DNA of 64,000 nt from CAXBES01 sp963974915 (lineage in GTDB: Bacteria > Bacteroidota > Bacteroidia > Flavobacteriales > Flavobacteriaceae): assembly GCA_963974915.1 (NCBI GenBank), contig CAXBES010000001.1:124001-188000 (forward strand), given 5' to 3'. Shown here one piece after another: positions 17,418-26,239 of this stretch. The position numbers and the translations under genes were made by a program. The first letter of the stretch is position 1. Each line of letters starts with the position of its first letter. The notes below the pieces were generated by a model. That model worked only from the letters and a program-made list of their open reading frames with translations, had not been told where the DNA came from and did not search any database.

Positions 17418-18295
17418 AGCGTAGCAATTATATCTAATGTTCTGGCGATCAATTTATCTACCGTTTCTTTTGGTTTTTGACTAAAAGAACCATCCGCTCT
17501 GTTTGCTAAAATGGCATTTAACGAAACGGCACGATGCCCCAAAAGCTTTGCCATCCCATAAATGCCCGAAGTTTCCATTTCAAGATTGGTAATCCTTTTA
17601 TCTTTATAAATAAAGGCGGCCAGTTTGTCATTTAATTCGGAATCTTCAAGAGGTAAGCGGAGAATTCTTCCCTGCGGACCATAAAATCCAACATTCGTCG
17701 CTGTACATCCTTTGTAAAATCCTTCGGAAATAAAGCGTTTTAAAAGATGTTCGTCTGCAGCAACCACGTAGGGAACAGATTTTTTAGCGTTCCATTGAGT
17801 GTGTTTTATAAATGCTTCGGAAAAGTCCTGGTGCAAAAAACTTGTGTTTCCGTAGAAATGAAGGAGGTTGTCAAAACCAATGGCCATTTCAGAAACTAAA
17901 AAACCATCAATAGGAATGTCAGTCTGAATCGCCCCAGAAGTACCAATTCTTATAATATCTAGCTGTGTCAATTTCTTTTTAACCTTTCTGGTTTCGAAAT
18001 CGATATTAACTAATGCGTCGAGTTCATTAAAAACTATATCGATATTATCTGTCCCGATTCCTGTAGAGATTACCGTAATTCTTTTTCCTCGATAAATACC
18101 GGTGTGCGTTTTAAACTCTCGTTTATGGATAGCAACCTCTATCGCTTCAAAATGCTTCGAAACATCTACAACTCTATCGGGGTCACCCACAGTTATAACA
18201 ATAGGTGCAATATCCCGCGGTTTTAGATTAAGATGGTAAATACTACCATCCGGATTTAAAATGAGTTCGCTTTGCGAAAGGGGAGAAGATTTCAA
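17414..18295 (-). CDS. Nucleoside phosphorylase (uridine phosphorylase family)
   Basis: Cleaves a nucleoside with phosphate to a free base and ribose-1-phosphate in the cytoplasm. The 293-aa chain has the PNP/UDP family pattern: VGDPDRV near residue 37, STGIGTDNIDIVFNEL (phosphate and ribose site), IRIGTSGAIQTDIPIDGFLV and the substrate motif TNLEMETSGIYGMA. The C-terminal NAILANRADGSFS agrees with uridine phosphorylase-like members. It is somewhat longer than E. coli Udp (253 aa) because of an N-terminal extension. It heads a coupled set with the 46-aa ORF and the substrate-binding-like gene, with the SUI1 gene 25 bp upstream. Confidence 0.85.
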   Translation of the reverse strand: MKSSPLSQSELILNPDGSIYHLNLKPRDIAPIVITVGDPDRVVDVSKHFEAIEVAIHKREFKTHTGIYRGKRITVISTGIGTDNIDIVFNELDALVNIDFETRKVKKKLTQLDIIRIGTSGAIQTDIPIDGFLVSEMAIGFDNLLHFYGNTSFLHQDFSEAFIKHTQWNAKKSVPYVVAADEHLLKRFISEGFYKGCTATNVGFYGPQGRILRLPLEDSELNDKLAAFIYKDKRITNLEMETSGIYGMAKLLGHRAVSLNAILANRADGSFSQKPKETVDKLIARTLDIIATL

Positions 18296-18320
18296 TCTAT
18301 ACTGGTCAATTTAATGGTGG

Positions 18321-18647
18321 TTATCCACCAACTCGTTTGGTTTTAAAGCCTTTTTCCTGCAGGAACTTCATGATTCTGTCTCTATAATCACCTTGAATAA
18401 TTATTTGTTCATTCTTAAAACTCCCTCCAACACTCAACAATTGCTTAATTTCTTTTGCTAATTGTTTAAAGTCGCTATCCGCGCCTGTATAACCTTCGAT
18501 AATAGTAATTGGCTTGCCTTTTCTCTTTTCATATTTACAAATCAAGGGATCGTCCTGAAGCCATAGAGTATTTGGCTCTTCTTCTGTAGGCTCCTGTGAG
18601 GGCACATGCTCCGGAAATAAGTTTTTTAACTGGTCTTGTAGATCCAA
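18321..18647 (-). CDS. SUI1/eIF1-like translation factor (YciH family)
   Basis: A 108-aa protein with a disordered acidic N-terminus (PSQEPTEEEPNTLW) and a compact SUI1 domain: KRKGKPITIIEGYTGADSDF, KELLSVGGSFKN-like core and IIQGDYRDRIMKFLQEKGFKTKRVGG. Bacterial YciH/eIF1 homologues bind the small ribosomal subunit and affect start-codon fidelity. Length and domain order are normal for the family. It lies 4 bp after the end of the oxygenase gene on the same strand, so it is likely co-transcribed with it. Confidence 0.88.
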   Translation of the reverse strand: MDLQDQLKNLFPEHVPSQEPTEEEPNTLWLQDDPLICKYEKRKGKPITIIEGYTGADSDFKQLAKEIKQLLSVGGSFKNEQIIIQGDYRDRIMKFLQEKGFKTKRVGG

Positions 18648-18651
18648 AATA

Positions 18652-19602
18652 TTATTTTTTTATGAGTCCGATCTCCACCAATCGCTGATGTAGAAATTCT
18701 CCCGCGGTTATATCATCAAAGGCTTTAGGGTGTTCTTCTGTAATACATTCTTCAAGACAATTTAGTTTCATATCTCCTCTGGGATGCATAAAGAAAGGAA
18801 TGGAATACCTGGGGCTGCCCCATTCTTCTTTTGGCGGATTCACGACCCGATGAATGGTTGATCGCAGTTTGTTGTTAGTATGGCGCTCCAGCATATCACC
18901 TACATTGATCACAAGTTCATCCTCTTCGGGAATCGCATCAATCCATTCACCATCATTCCTTAGCACCTGCAATCCACCCGCAGAAGCTCCCATTAAAAGA
19001 GTGATCAGGTTTATATCACCATGCGCTCCCGCTCTTACTGCACCTTTAGGCTCGGTAGTAATGGGTGGGTAGTGGATTGGACGTAAAATACTATTGCCGT
19101 TTGTCGCCCAATGATCAAAATAATGCTCCTCTAGTCCTATATATAAAGCCAGTGCACGTAGTACGTATATTCCGGTCTTTTCAAGCATTCTGTATGCTTC
19201 CATACCGGTTTTATTGAAGTCGGGTAATTCGTCAACAATAACATTATCCGGATATTCTTCCGTTAAGTTTGCATCTTCGGAAGGTTCCTGACCAAAGTGC
19301 CAGAACTCTTTTAGGTCTCCTTCTTTCTTACCTTTTGCGTGTTCCTTTCCGAAGGAAACATAACCTCTTTGTCCACCTAAGCCTTCAATTTCATACTTGT
19401 GCTTAGTTTCAAGAGGTAAAGCAAAAAAAGCTTTTACTTCCTTATATAATTCATCCACGAGCTCATCGCTTAAAAAGTGATTCTTTAAGGAGACAAAACC
19501 TATCTCTTCATAGGCTTTTCCAATTTCGTCAACGAATTTTTGTTTTCTCTTTGGATCTTCAGAAAGAAAATCGGCCAGATCCACACTCGGTATCTTATTC
19601 AT
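18652..19602 (-). CDS. 2-oxoglutarate/Fe(II) oxygenase, isopenicillin N synthase family
   Basis: A 316-aa non-haem iron oxygenase. The double-stranded beta-helix carries the HxD motif in GAHGDINLITLL, the distal histidine in LRSTIHRVVNP, and RYSIPFFMHP with the arginine-serine pair that binds 2-oxoglutarate. The N-terminal IPSVDLADFL is the DIOX_N start. The frame is open further upstream to 19653, but the extension (MVFRSEFGIFVLIKDVA) does not fit the family, so the ATG at 19602 is preferred. Its substrate is unknown; bacterial members hydroxylate or oxidise small molecules. Confidence 0.85.
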   Translation of the reverse strand: MNKIPSVDLADFLSEDPKRKQKFVDEIGKAYEEIGFVSLKNHFLSDELVDELYKEVKAFFALPLETKHKYEIEGLGGQRGYVSFGKEHAKGKKEGDLKEFWHFGQEPSEDANLTEEYPDNVIVDELPDFNKTGMEAYRMLEKTGIYVLRALALYIGLEEHYFDHWATNGNSILRPIHYPPITTEPKGAVRAGAHGDINLITLLMGASAGGLQVLRNDGEWIDAIPEEDELVINVGDMLERHTNNKLRSTIHRVVNPPKEEWGSPRYSIPFFMHPRGDMKLNCLEECITEEHPKAFDDITAGEFLHQRLVEIGLIKK

Positions 19603-19698
19603 AGCAACGTCTTTTATTAGTACAAATATACCAAATTCGCTTCGGAAAACCATTCAGAAAAAAATAACGAATAAACGCTGTCAGTATTGGTTTTTTTC

Positions 19699-19706
19699 TA
19701 AATTTG
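19699..19706 (+). promoter_or_regulatory. Possible -7 box for the E1 gene
   Basis: TAAATTTG matches TAnnTTTG and lies 18 bp before the preferred ATG at 19725. No clear -33 TTG at the expected spacing was seen. Confidence 0.3.
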
Positions 19707-19724
19707 AAGTTATCAATTAGATGT

Positions 19725-21731
19725 ATGAAATCCCAAACCGTTCCTCAAGTACAATTCGAATACAACCGTAATAACATCGATGACTCTACGCTACTTAAGC
19801 TATATAGAGCCATGCTAAAACCACGTATGATCGAAGAGAAGATGTTGATCTTACTTCGTCAGGGCAAAGTTTCCAAATGGTTTAGTGGTATAGGTCAGGA
19901 GGCTATTTCTGTAGGGATAACCTCAGTAATGGAGCAAGATGAATATATTCTCCCCATGCATCGTAATCTCGGGGTTTTTACAACGAGAGAAATCCCTTTA
20001 CATAGATTGTTTTCTCAATGGCAGGGGAAAGCAAACGGTTTTACTAAAGGTCGTGATCGTAGTTTTCACTTCGGAACCCAGGAGTTCAACATTGTCGGGA
20101 TGATTTCACACTTAGGGCCTCAATTTGGAGTCGCAGATGGGATCGCTTTGGGAAACAAACTTAAAGACAACAATAAAATTTGTGCTGTATTCACTGGAGA
20201 GGGCGGTACCAGCGAAGGTGACATACACGAAGCTTTAAATGTTGCCTCTGTATGGCAATTGCCGGTACTTTTTTGTGTGGAGAATAATGGCTACGGACTA
20301 TCAACACCAACAAACGAACAATACAATTGTGAGAATATAGCCGATCGTGGTGCTGGTTATGGAATGGAGTCTCATATAATTGATGGAAATAATATTTTAG
20401 AGGTATATACCAAGGTTAAAGGCCTGGTTGAAAGTATGCGAAAAGATCCTAGACCCGTATTGCTAGAGTTTAAGACCTTTAGGATGCGAGGGCATGAGGA
20501 GGCAAGTGGCACCAAATACGTTCCTCAGGAATTGATGGATGCGTGGGCGGCTAAAGATCCACTTGAAAACTATGCTGAATTTCTTCGGAATGAAGAGATT
20601 CTTACCGAAACCGATGAGGTTGAATTTAAGCAAGACATTTTAAAAGAAATTAACGAAAATCTCGATATCGCATTCAATGAACCTGAGATCATTCCCGATT
20701 TAAGCACTGAATTAAATGATGTATTTCAAAATACTGTATATCAAAATATTAAACCAAGTTTAGAAACTCAAGAAATTCGATTAATTGATGCCATTTCTGA
20801 AGGCTTAAAACAGTCAATGAGGCGTCATGATAATCTAGTGATCATGGGGCAGGATGTCGCTGAGTACGGTGGTGTTTTTAAGATCACCGAAGGATTTGTA
20901 GAAGAATTTGGTAAAGAGCGCGTTCGAAACACGCCTATTTGTGAGTCGGCTATCGTGTCTGCCGCCATGGGCTTATCCATTAACGGATTTAAATCTGTAA
21001 TGGAAATGCAATTCGCAGATTTCGTTACTTCCGGATTTAACCCGATTATCAATTATTTAGCGAAATCTCATTACCGATGGAATGAAAAAGCCGATGTGGT
21101 AATACGTATGCCATGTGGCGCAGGAGTAGGGGCCGGACCTTTTCACAGTCAGACAAATGAAGCCTGGTTTACGCACACCCCCGGTTTAAAAGTGGTTTAT
21201 CCGGCATTTCCGTACGATGCCAAAGGATTGTTGGCCACGGCGATCGAAGACCCTAATCCCGTTCTATTCTTCGAACACAAGGCTTTGTACAGAAGCATAA
21301 GACAAGAAGTGCCTACAGATTATTATACCCTACCTATTGGTAAAGCGGCGATTTTACGTGAAGGCAAGGATGCAACGGTCATTACCTATGGTGCGGGCGT
21401 ACATTGGGCGTTGGACACTTTAAATAGTATGGAAGAGGTTTCTGTAGACTTGATCGATCTAAGAACACTCTCTCCATTAGATACTGATACCATTTACAGT
21501 TCGGTAAAGAAAACAGGAAAAGTGATCATATTACAGGAAGATTCGCTTTTCGGAGGAATCGCTTCAGATATATCTGCCTTAATTTCAGAAAATTGTTTTG
21601 AAGCATTAGATGCGCCAATAAAGCGTGTTGCGAGTTTAGAAACCCCCATTCCGTTCGCTTCACAACTGGAAGCACAATACCTTCCGAAGGAAAAATTTAA
21701 GGGGGTATTGTTGGATTTGCTATCTTATTAA
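19725..21731 (+). CDS. 2-oxoacid dehydrogenase E1, fused alpha-beta subunits
   Basis: A 668-aa thiamine-diphosphate enzyme in which the E1 alpha and beta chains are fused, as is common in Bacteroidota branched-chain 2-oxoacid dehydrogenase. The alpha half (about 1-330) has GIGQEAISVG, the ThDP motif GEGGTSEGDIHEALNVAS...ENNGYG, and FKTFRMRGHEEASG. The beta half (about 350-668) has GQDVAEYGGVFKITEGF, CESAIVSAAMGL, and the C-terminal transketolase domain with VITYGAGVHWAL and GKVIILQEDS. It decarboxylates a 2-oxoacid and acylates lipoyl-E2. A TTG at 19704 would add seven residues but the ATG is preferred. No E2 or E3 gene is adjacent. Confidence 0.9.
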   Translation: MKSQTVPQVQFEYNRNNIDDSTLLKLYRAMLKPRMIEEKMLILLRQGKVSKWFSGIGQEAISVGITSVMEQDEYILPMHRNLGVFTTREIPLHRLFSQWQGKANGFTKGRDRSFHFGTQEFNIVGMISHLGPQFGVADGIALGNKLKDNNKICAVFTGEGGTSEGDIHEALNVASVWQLPVLFCVENNGYGLSTPTNEQYNCENIADRGAGYGMESHIIDGNNILEVYTKVKGLVESMRKDPRPVLLEFKTFRMRGHEEASGTKYVPQELMDAWAAKDPLENYAEFLRNEEILTETDEVEFKQDILKEINENLDIAFNEPEIIPDLSTELNDVFQNTVYQNIKPSLETQEIRLIDAISEGLKQSMRRHDNLVIMGQDVAEYGGVFKITEGFVEEFGKERVRNTPICESAIVSAAMGLSINGFKSVMEMQFADFVTSGFNPIINYLAKSHYRWNEKADVVIRMPCGAGVGAGPFHSQTNEAWFTHTPGLKVVYPAFPYDAKGLLATAIEDPNPVLFFEHKALYRSIRQEVPTDYYTLPIGKAAILREGKDATVITYGAGVHWALDTLNSMEEVSVDLIDLRTLSPLDTDTIYSSVKKTGKVIILQEDSLFGGIASDISALISENCFEALDAPIKRVASLETPIPFASQLEAQYLPKEKFKGVLLDLLSY

Positions 21732-21829
21732 TACTTTAACATTTGCTGTTAAACTTTGGATAATCTTTATTATTCCGAAGCTATTCTATCGTATCTTAGA
21801 TTTATACTAATCATTAAAACCCTTATATT

Positions 21830-21991
21830 ATGGTACGTTGGATAATTATTTTCTTAGTAATTGCGTTAATCGCAGCGGTTTTTGGATTCGGTGGAATAGC
21901 CGAAGGCGCAACAGACATCGCAAGAATTATTTTTTATATTTTTATCGTCTTATTAGTGCTATCATTATTATCGAGATTATTTAGACGATAG
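21830..21991 (+). CDS. DUF1328 (YtjA-like) small membrane protein
   Basis: A 53-aa protein, MVRWIIIFLVIALIAAVFGF then GGIAEGATDIARIIFYIFIV, ending LSRLFRR. Two hydrophobic helices are separated by the GFGGIAEGA turn that marks the DUF1328/YtjA family, whose members are normally 50-60 aa. It is an inner-membrane protein of unknown role that often appears near stress genes. The two lipoprotein genes follow on the same strand, the first after a 37-bp gap. Confidence 0.85.
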   Translation: MVRWIIIFLVIALIAAVFGFGGIAEGATDIARIIFYIFIVLLVLSLLSRLFRR

Positions 21992-22028
21992 TCACATTAC
22001 CTAACTTTTCTAAAACACTTAAAATCAA

Positions 22029-22508
22029 ATGAAAAAGACACTTTTATCATTGGTTCTAGCTTGCGTCGTGCTTTCATGCGCCGCTCCTAAAACCGTACAA
22101 GAATCAAAAAAGGTGATTAAAGGTTATTGGTCGCTGGACAATATTTCGTACAGCGAATCGGGAACTTTTAATGTCACTATATTTAATGACACCTCAAAAG
22201 AATGCTTTGAAGGCTCTACATGGAGGTTTATCCCTAACAATAACACTGGTTTATACACGGTTAATAACGGGAATTGCCCAACCGGAGATCGTAACTTTAT
22301 ATTTACGATTCAGGAAATGGATAAGACGACAGGGCTTTACGACTTCCTGTTGAAACCTACGAATCCTAAAGGAAAATCGGATACAAATGCGGGTTTCAGA
22401 TTACGTCTGGCACAATTGAGTGAGACAAATATGAAGTGGGAGCAAACAGTAACCCTCGATGGAGCACCTTTTAAAATAAGTATGAACTTTTCAAAAATCG
22501 AAGAATAA
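22029..22508 (+). CDS. Lipocalin-like lipoprotein
   Basis: A 159-aa lipoprotein. The signal peptide ends in VVLSC, giving lipidation at Cys17. The mature part has the GYWSLDNISYSESGTFNV and STWRFIPNNNTGLYTV pattern of the small lipocalin-like beta-barrels common in Bacteroidota, with two further cysteines that could form a disulfide. Probably anchored in the outer membrane; ligand unknown. Its stop overlaps the start of the OmpA-family gene by one base, so the two are co-translated. Confidence 0.75.
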   Translation: MKKTLLSLVLACVVLSCAAPKTVQESKKVIKGYWSLDNISYSESGTFNVTIFNDTSKECFEGSTWRFIPNNNTGLYTVNNGNCPTGDRNFIFTIQEMDKTTGLYDFLLKPTNPKGKSDTNAGFRLRLAQLSETNMKWEQTVTLDGAPFKISMNFSKIEE

Positions 22509-23218
22509 TGAAAAACATAATCAAACAAATATCACTTTTATCACTAGCATTAATTTTTGTCGCCAGTCTGGCAAGTTGTGAAGCCACCAGAAACGCTAAC
22601 AACAAACAAAAAGGAGCTGTTATTGGTGCTGCCGGTGGTGCTGTATTAGGTGCTATTATTGGAAACAATGTTGGTAAAGGTGGAAATGGAGAACTTGGAG
22701 CCGTAATTGGTGGTGTCGTTGGAGGTACTGCCGGTGTAATTATTGGTGACCGAATGGACAAACAAGCTCAAAAGATTGAGGAGGAGATCCCCGGAGCTCA
22801 GGTAGAGCGTGTGGACGATGGTATCGTTATAACTTTCGATGAAAATAGTGGTGTATATTTTGATACAGCGAAATACAACATCAATGCAGATTCGCAAGTA
22901 TTGTTGGACAAATTGACCGCAATTCTACAAGAATACCCGGATACAAATGTATTAGTGGTAGGACATACCGATAGTGTTGGTACTGATGCATCAAATATGC
23001 TTCTTTCTGAAAGACGTGCTCGATCGGTGACGAATTATTTTACAAACACCAAAGGTTTAAGCGCGAATCGTTTCACTACCAATTGGTTTGGAGAAACTGC
23101 TCCAGTGGCAGATAACTCTACTGCCGAAGGTAGAGCAAAGAACCGTCGTGTAAATATTGGAATTGTACCAAACGAAAAAATGAAAGCCGATGCCAAGCAA
23201 CAGGCAGGCGAAAACTAA
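22508..23218 (+). CDS. OmpA-family lipoprotein with glycine-zipper domain
   Basis: A 236-aa protein. Its signal peptide ends SLASC (lipidated Cys24). Residues about 38-85 are a glycine-zipper region (GAVIGAAGGAVLGAIIG, GAVIGGVVGGTAGVIIGD) expected to insert in membrane. Residues about 110-225 are an OmpA peptidoglycan-binding domain with VGHTDSVGTDASNMLLSERR and the C-terminal GRAKNRRVNIGI. It tethers the outer membrane to the cell wall and resembles E. coli YiaD. Its start overlaps the lipocalin-like gene, and a strong terminator follows at 23239-23277. Confidence 0.9.
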   Translation: MKNIIKQISLLSLALIFVASLASCEATRNANNKQKGAVIGAAGGAVLGAIIGNNVGKGGNGELGAVIGGVVGGTAGVIIGDRMDKQAQKIEEEIPGAQVERVDDGIVITFDENSGVYFDTAKYNINADSQVLLDKLTAILQEYPDTNVLVVGHTDSVGTDASNMLLSERRARSVTNYFTNTKGLSANRFTTNWFGETAPVADNSTAEGRAKNRRVNIGIVPNEKMKADAKQQAGEN

Positions 23219-23238
23219 ATTTCACTAACTTTATATAT

Positions 23239-23277
23239 ATCCCGTTCCAGATCAAAGCTTGAACGGGATTTTTTTTT
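23239..23277 (+). terminator. Strong rho-independent terminator
   Basis: ATCCCGTTC (23239-23247) pairs perfectly with GAACGGGAT (23261-23269) and is followed by a run of nine T. It ends the lipoprotein operon and isolates it from the biosynthetic cluster. Confidence 0.9.
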
Positions 23278-23302
23278 ATTCAAATTATACCTCGTACTTT
23301 AG

Positions 23303-24433
23303 ATGATGATGCGTAGCAATTCATGGGATGTTATAATAGTTGGTGGGGGTCTTGCCGGACTCGCCAGTGCACTGCATCTGTCAAGATCTAAGCTTAAACT
23401 TCTTCTTATTGAAAAAGAAGAATACCCTCATCATAAGGTATGTGGCGAATACGTTTCAAATGAGATACTATCGTATCTCAATTCTCTGGAAATCGACCCT
23501 TTAGAGAACGGTGCGAAAAGAATCGATAAGTTTATCATTAGCAATAGGGCAGGAGATGAACTAAAAACAGAACTTCCGTTGGGAGGTTTTGGTATAAGCA
23601 GATATACTTTAGACCATTTAATGTATAAAAAGCTTAAGGAGCGAATGAATGTTTTCCATGACAGTGTCACTTCTATTTCCTATTCTAACGATAATTTTCA
23701 GGTTATAACAAATAATAAGAGTTGTTATACAGCAAAGGTGGTAGTGGGAGCCTTCGGAAAGAGATCGAATTTGGATAAGTTTATGCAGCGGGAGTTTATT
23801 GAAACTCCCTCTCCATGGCTGGCAGTTAAATCTCACTATACTTATGAGTTTCCCGATGATACCGTCGCGCTTCACAATTTTGACGGGGGTTATTGCGGCC
23901 TTTCTAAAACTGAAACTAATGCGGTAAACGCTTGCTACCTTACCACTTACGATTCTTTTAAACGCTTTGGAAACATTCCCGATTTTGAAAACAATGTGCT
24001 AACAAAAAATAAACACCTCGATCATTTTTTTAGCAACAGCATTCCCTTATTTGAAAAACCTCTAAGTATAAGTCAGGTATCTTTCAACCAAAAGCAACCT
24101 ATTAAAGATCATGTGTTTATGATTGGGGATAGTGCCGGACTCATACATCCGCTCTGCGGAAATGGGATGGCAATGGCTATACACAGTGCTAAGATCTTTT
24201 CAGAAATATGTATAAATCATTTTAATTCTGAAAAATTAAACAGAAGTGCGATGGAAGAAGAGTATGTGAATCGTTGGAATGCTACCTTTTCGAAACGTTT
24301 AAAGGCAGGGAGAGTTATTCAGAATTTATTGCTGCGTCCTATGGCAAGTTCGGTAGGGTTTTCTATTGCGAAAATGTTTCCTTCTATAGTACCAAGAGTC
24401 ATAAAACAAACTCATGGAGATCCTGTTTTATGA
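23303..24433 (+). CDS. FAD-dependent oxidoreductase (geranylgeranyl reductase/UbiH-like) of the type III PKS cluster
   Basis: A 376-aa flavoprotein. It has the dinucleotide-binding start IIVGGGLAGLASALHLS, then the conserved KVCGEYVSNE segment seen in geranylgeranyl reductase-like proteins, and the FAD ribityl-site motif MIGDSAGLIHPLCGNGMAMA near residue 275. Such enzymes hydroxylate aromatic rings or reduce double bonds. In Streptomyces srs-type clusters a flavoprotein oxidises the type III PKS product, so ring oxidation is a reasonable guess. Three consecutive in-frame ATGs (23303, 23306, 23309) leave the start slightly open. It overlaps the methyltransferase gene by 4 bp. Confidence 0.82.
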   Translation: MMMRSNSWDVIIVGGGLAGLASALHLSRSKLKLLLIEKEEYPHHKVCGEYVSNEILSYLNSLEIDPLENGAKRIDKFIISNRAGDELKTELPLGGFGISRYTLDHLMYKKLKERMNVFHDSVTSISYSNDNFQVITNNKSCYTAKVVVGAFGKRSNLDKFMQREFIETPSPWLAVKSHYTYEFPDDTVALHNFDGGYCGLSKTETNAVNACYLTTYDSFKRFGNIPDFENNVLTKNKHLDHFFSNSIPLFEKPLSISQVSFNQKQPIKDHVFMIGDSAGLIHPLCGNGMAMAIHSAKIFSEICINHFNSEKLNRSAMEEEYVNRWNATFSKRLKAGRVIQNLLLRPMASSVGFSIAKMFPSIVPRVIKQTHGDPVL

Positions 24434-25149
24434 TCGAATTTTCGTCTAAATATCGCTCCCGGCAGTCGGAAATAATGGACGATTTCAATTTTCATGGAAA
24501 TGAGCTGGAATTACTTTTAACCGATCTAAAGTTTGTAAATAAATGGCTGGGCGGCAATAAGATAACAGCAGAGGGTATTGCAAAGCTGCTAAAACACTCG
24601 TCGGAAAAAGAAACAATCACTATCTTAGATATTGGATGTGGGGATGGTGAACTTTTGAGGTCTGTTACAGAGTTTGGCGCAAAAAACGGTCTTAAGATTA
24701 TAGGCATTGGGGTAGATTTTAATGAAAATATCATTGAAATCGCAAAAGCCCGATCTAAGGTATTTCCCAACTTAAGTTATATTAAACAAGATGTTTTTAG
24801 CGATAGCTTTACTAATATAACTTACGATATTGCCTTGTGTACCTTATTCCTGCATCATTTTTCTAATGAAAGAATTGTGAAGCTTTTAACTAAACTTACA
24901 AAAGGGGCAAACCTGGGCGTGGTGGTAAATGACCTTCAGCGCAACAGATTTGCATTTTGGCTGTTTAAAGTGTTTGGCGCAGTGTTTCTCGAAACAAAAA
25001 CAGCGAGACACGATGGTTTAGTTTCAATTGCAAGGGGTTTTACCAGGAAGGAACTATTAAGTTTGTCGGAGGCGATTCCAGACGTGAAAGCAACTGTATG
25101 TTGGCGCTGGGCCTTTCGATATCAGTGGAATTTAAGAAGAGTGCAGTGA
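24430..25149 (+). CDS. SAM-dependent class I methyltransferase of the type III PKS cluster
   Basis: A 239-aa methyltransferase. Motif I is LDIGCGDGELLRSV and motif IV/post-I is YDIALCTLFLHHFSNERIVKLL, the pattern of small-molecule O- or C-methyltransferases. The open frame extends back to 24274 inside the flavoprotein gene, but the ATG at 24430 overlapping that gene's TGA (ATGA) is the natural start. Its place between the flavoprotein and the type III PKS mirrors phenolic-lipid clusters in which the resorcinol ring is methylated. The spacer to the next ATG is 28 bp. Confidence 0.85.
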   Translation: MIEFSSKYRSRQSEIMDDFNFHGNELELLLTDLKFVNKWLGGNKITAEGIAKLLKHSSEKETITILDIGCGDGELLRSVTEFGAKNGLKIIGIGVDFNENIIEIAKARSKVFPNLSYIKQDVFSDSFTNITYDIALCTLFLHHFSNERIVKLLTKLTKGANLGVVVNDLQRNRFAFWLFKVFGAVFLETKTARHDGLVSIARGFTRKELLSLSEAIPDVKATVCWRWAFRYQWNLRRVQ

Positions 25150-25177
25150 AAGATAATTGTGTAATATAAATATATTC

Positions 25178-26230
25178 ATGAGCGTAAAAATTGTATCGGT
25201 AGCAAAGCAGTTACCACCCTATACCAGAAATACTTCGGAAATTCTTCCGTTCGTGGAACAGTGGCTCGACGGACAAGAAGATCGATTTAAGAGAAAAGTA
25301 CTCAAGATCTTTGAAGGTGCCGGGGTGGACAGAAGGTATTCAATAATGGATGCTCATGAGGTTTTTCTGAATACAAGTTTTGAAGAGCGCAATGATATTT
25401 ACGTTAGAGAAACTAAAAAACTTGGAAAAGAGTGTCTGGAAAAAGCCCTGAAAAAGGCTAGTTGGAAAACAACAGATGTTGATTTTATAATCACTGTAAG
25501 TTGTACTGGTATCATGATTCCATCCCTGGATGCTTATTTAATAAATGATCTTGATATGCGTCAGGATATAGTACGACTTCCGGTCACCGAAATGGGTTGT
25601 GCAGCGGGAGTTTCGGGAGTAATTTATGCAAATAACTTTTTAAAGGCGAATCCGGGCAAAAGAGCTGCGATAATTGCGATAGAATCACCAACGGCGACTT
25701 TTCAACTGGAAGATTATTCGATGGTAAATATCGTAAGTGCGGCAATTTTTGGTGATGGAGCGGCCTGTGTACTGCTTTCTTCGAATGAGGCAGATAGCGG
25801 ACCCAAGATAGTTTCCGAAGAAATGTATCACTTTTACGATGCTACAGATATGATGGGATTTAAGCTTGTAAACAGCGGACTACAAATGATCTTAGACAAG
25901 GAGGTGCCGGATAAAATATCTAAGCACTTCCCGGATATTGTACACCCGTTTCTGGCAAAAAGTAATAAAACCATTGAAGATGTTGATCATCTAATTTTTC
26001 ATCCCGGTGGTAAAAAGATCGTTCAAACCGTTGAAGAACTCTTCGGGAAACTGGGAAAGAACATTGATGACACCAAGGAAGTTCTTAAATTGTACGGAAA
26101 TATGAGTAGTGCTACCGTATTATATGTTTTAGAGCGTTTTATGGATCGTGAAATCGACAAAGGAGATCTGGGATTGATGCTTAGCTTCGGACCGGGCTTT
26201 TCAGCACAAAGAGTTTTGATAGAATTTTAA
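25178..26230 (+). CDS. Type III polyketide synthase (chalcone/stilbene synthase-like)
   Basis: A 350-aa homodimeric condensing enzyme. The Cys-His-Asn triad is visible: Cys141 in VTEMGCAAGVSGV, His275 in IFHPGGKK and Asn308 in YGNMSSATV; the C-terminal SFGPGFSAQRVLIEF is the family's GFGPG loop. These enzymes load a starter acyl group and add malonyl units to give alkylresorcinols, alkylpyrones or related rings. The frame opens seven codons earlier (25157), but MSVKIVSVAK at 25178 fits the family. The dedicated acyl-chain genes downstream suggest a fatty starter unit. Confidence 0.92.
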   Translation: MSVKIVSVAKQLPPYTRNTSEILPFVEQWLDGQEDRFKRKVLKIFEGAGVDRRYSIMDAHEVFLNTSFEERNDIYVRETKKLGKECLEKALKKASWKTTDVDFIITVSCTGIMIPSLDAYLINDLDMRQDIVRLPVTEMGCAAGVSGVIYANNFLKANPGKRAAIIAIESPTATFQLEDYSMVNIVSAAIFGDGAACVLLSSNEADSGPKIVSEEMYHFYDATDMMGFKLVNSGLQMILDKEVPDKISKHFPDIVHPFLAKSNKTIEDVDHLIFHPGGKKIVQTVEELFGKLGKNIDDTKEVLKLYGNMSSATVLYVLERFMDREIDKGDLGLMLSFGPGFSAQRVLIEF

Positions 26231-26239
26231 AATATATCT

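Noticed and set aside
22471..22761. 96-codon proline/alanine-rich minus-strand ORF
   Set aside because: It is the complement of the glycine-zipper coding region of the OmpA-like lipoprotein.
24274..24429. Extended N-terminus for the cluster methyltransferase
   Set aside because: The extension lies inside the flavoprotein gene in another frame; the ATG at 24430 overlapping the TGA gives a standard methyltransferase.
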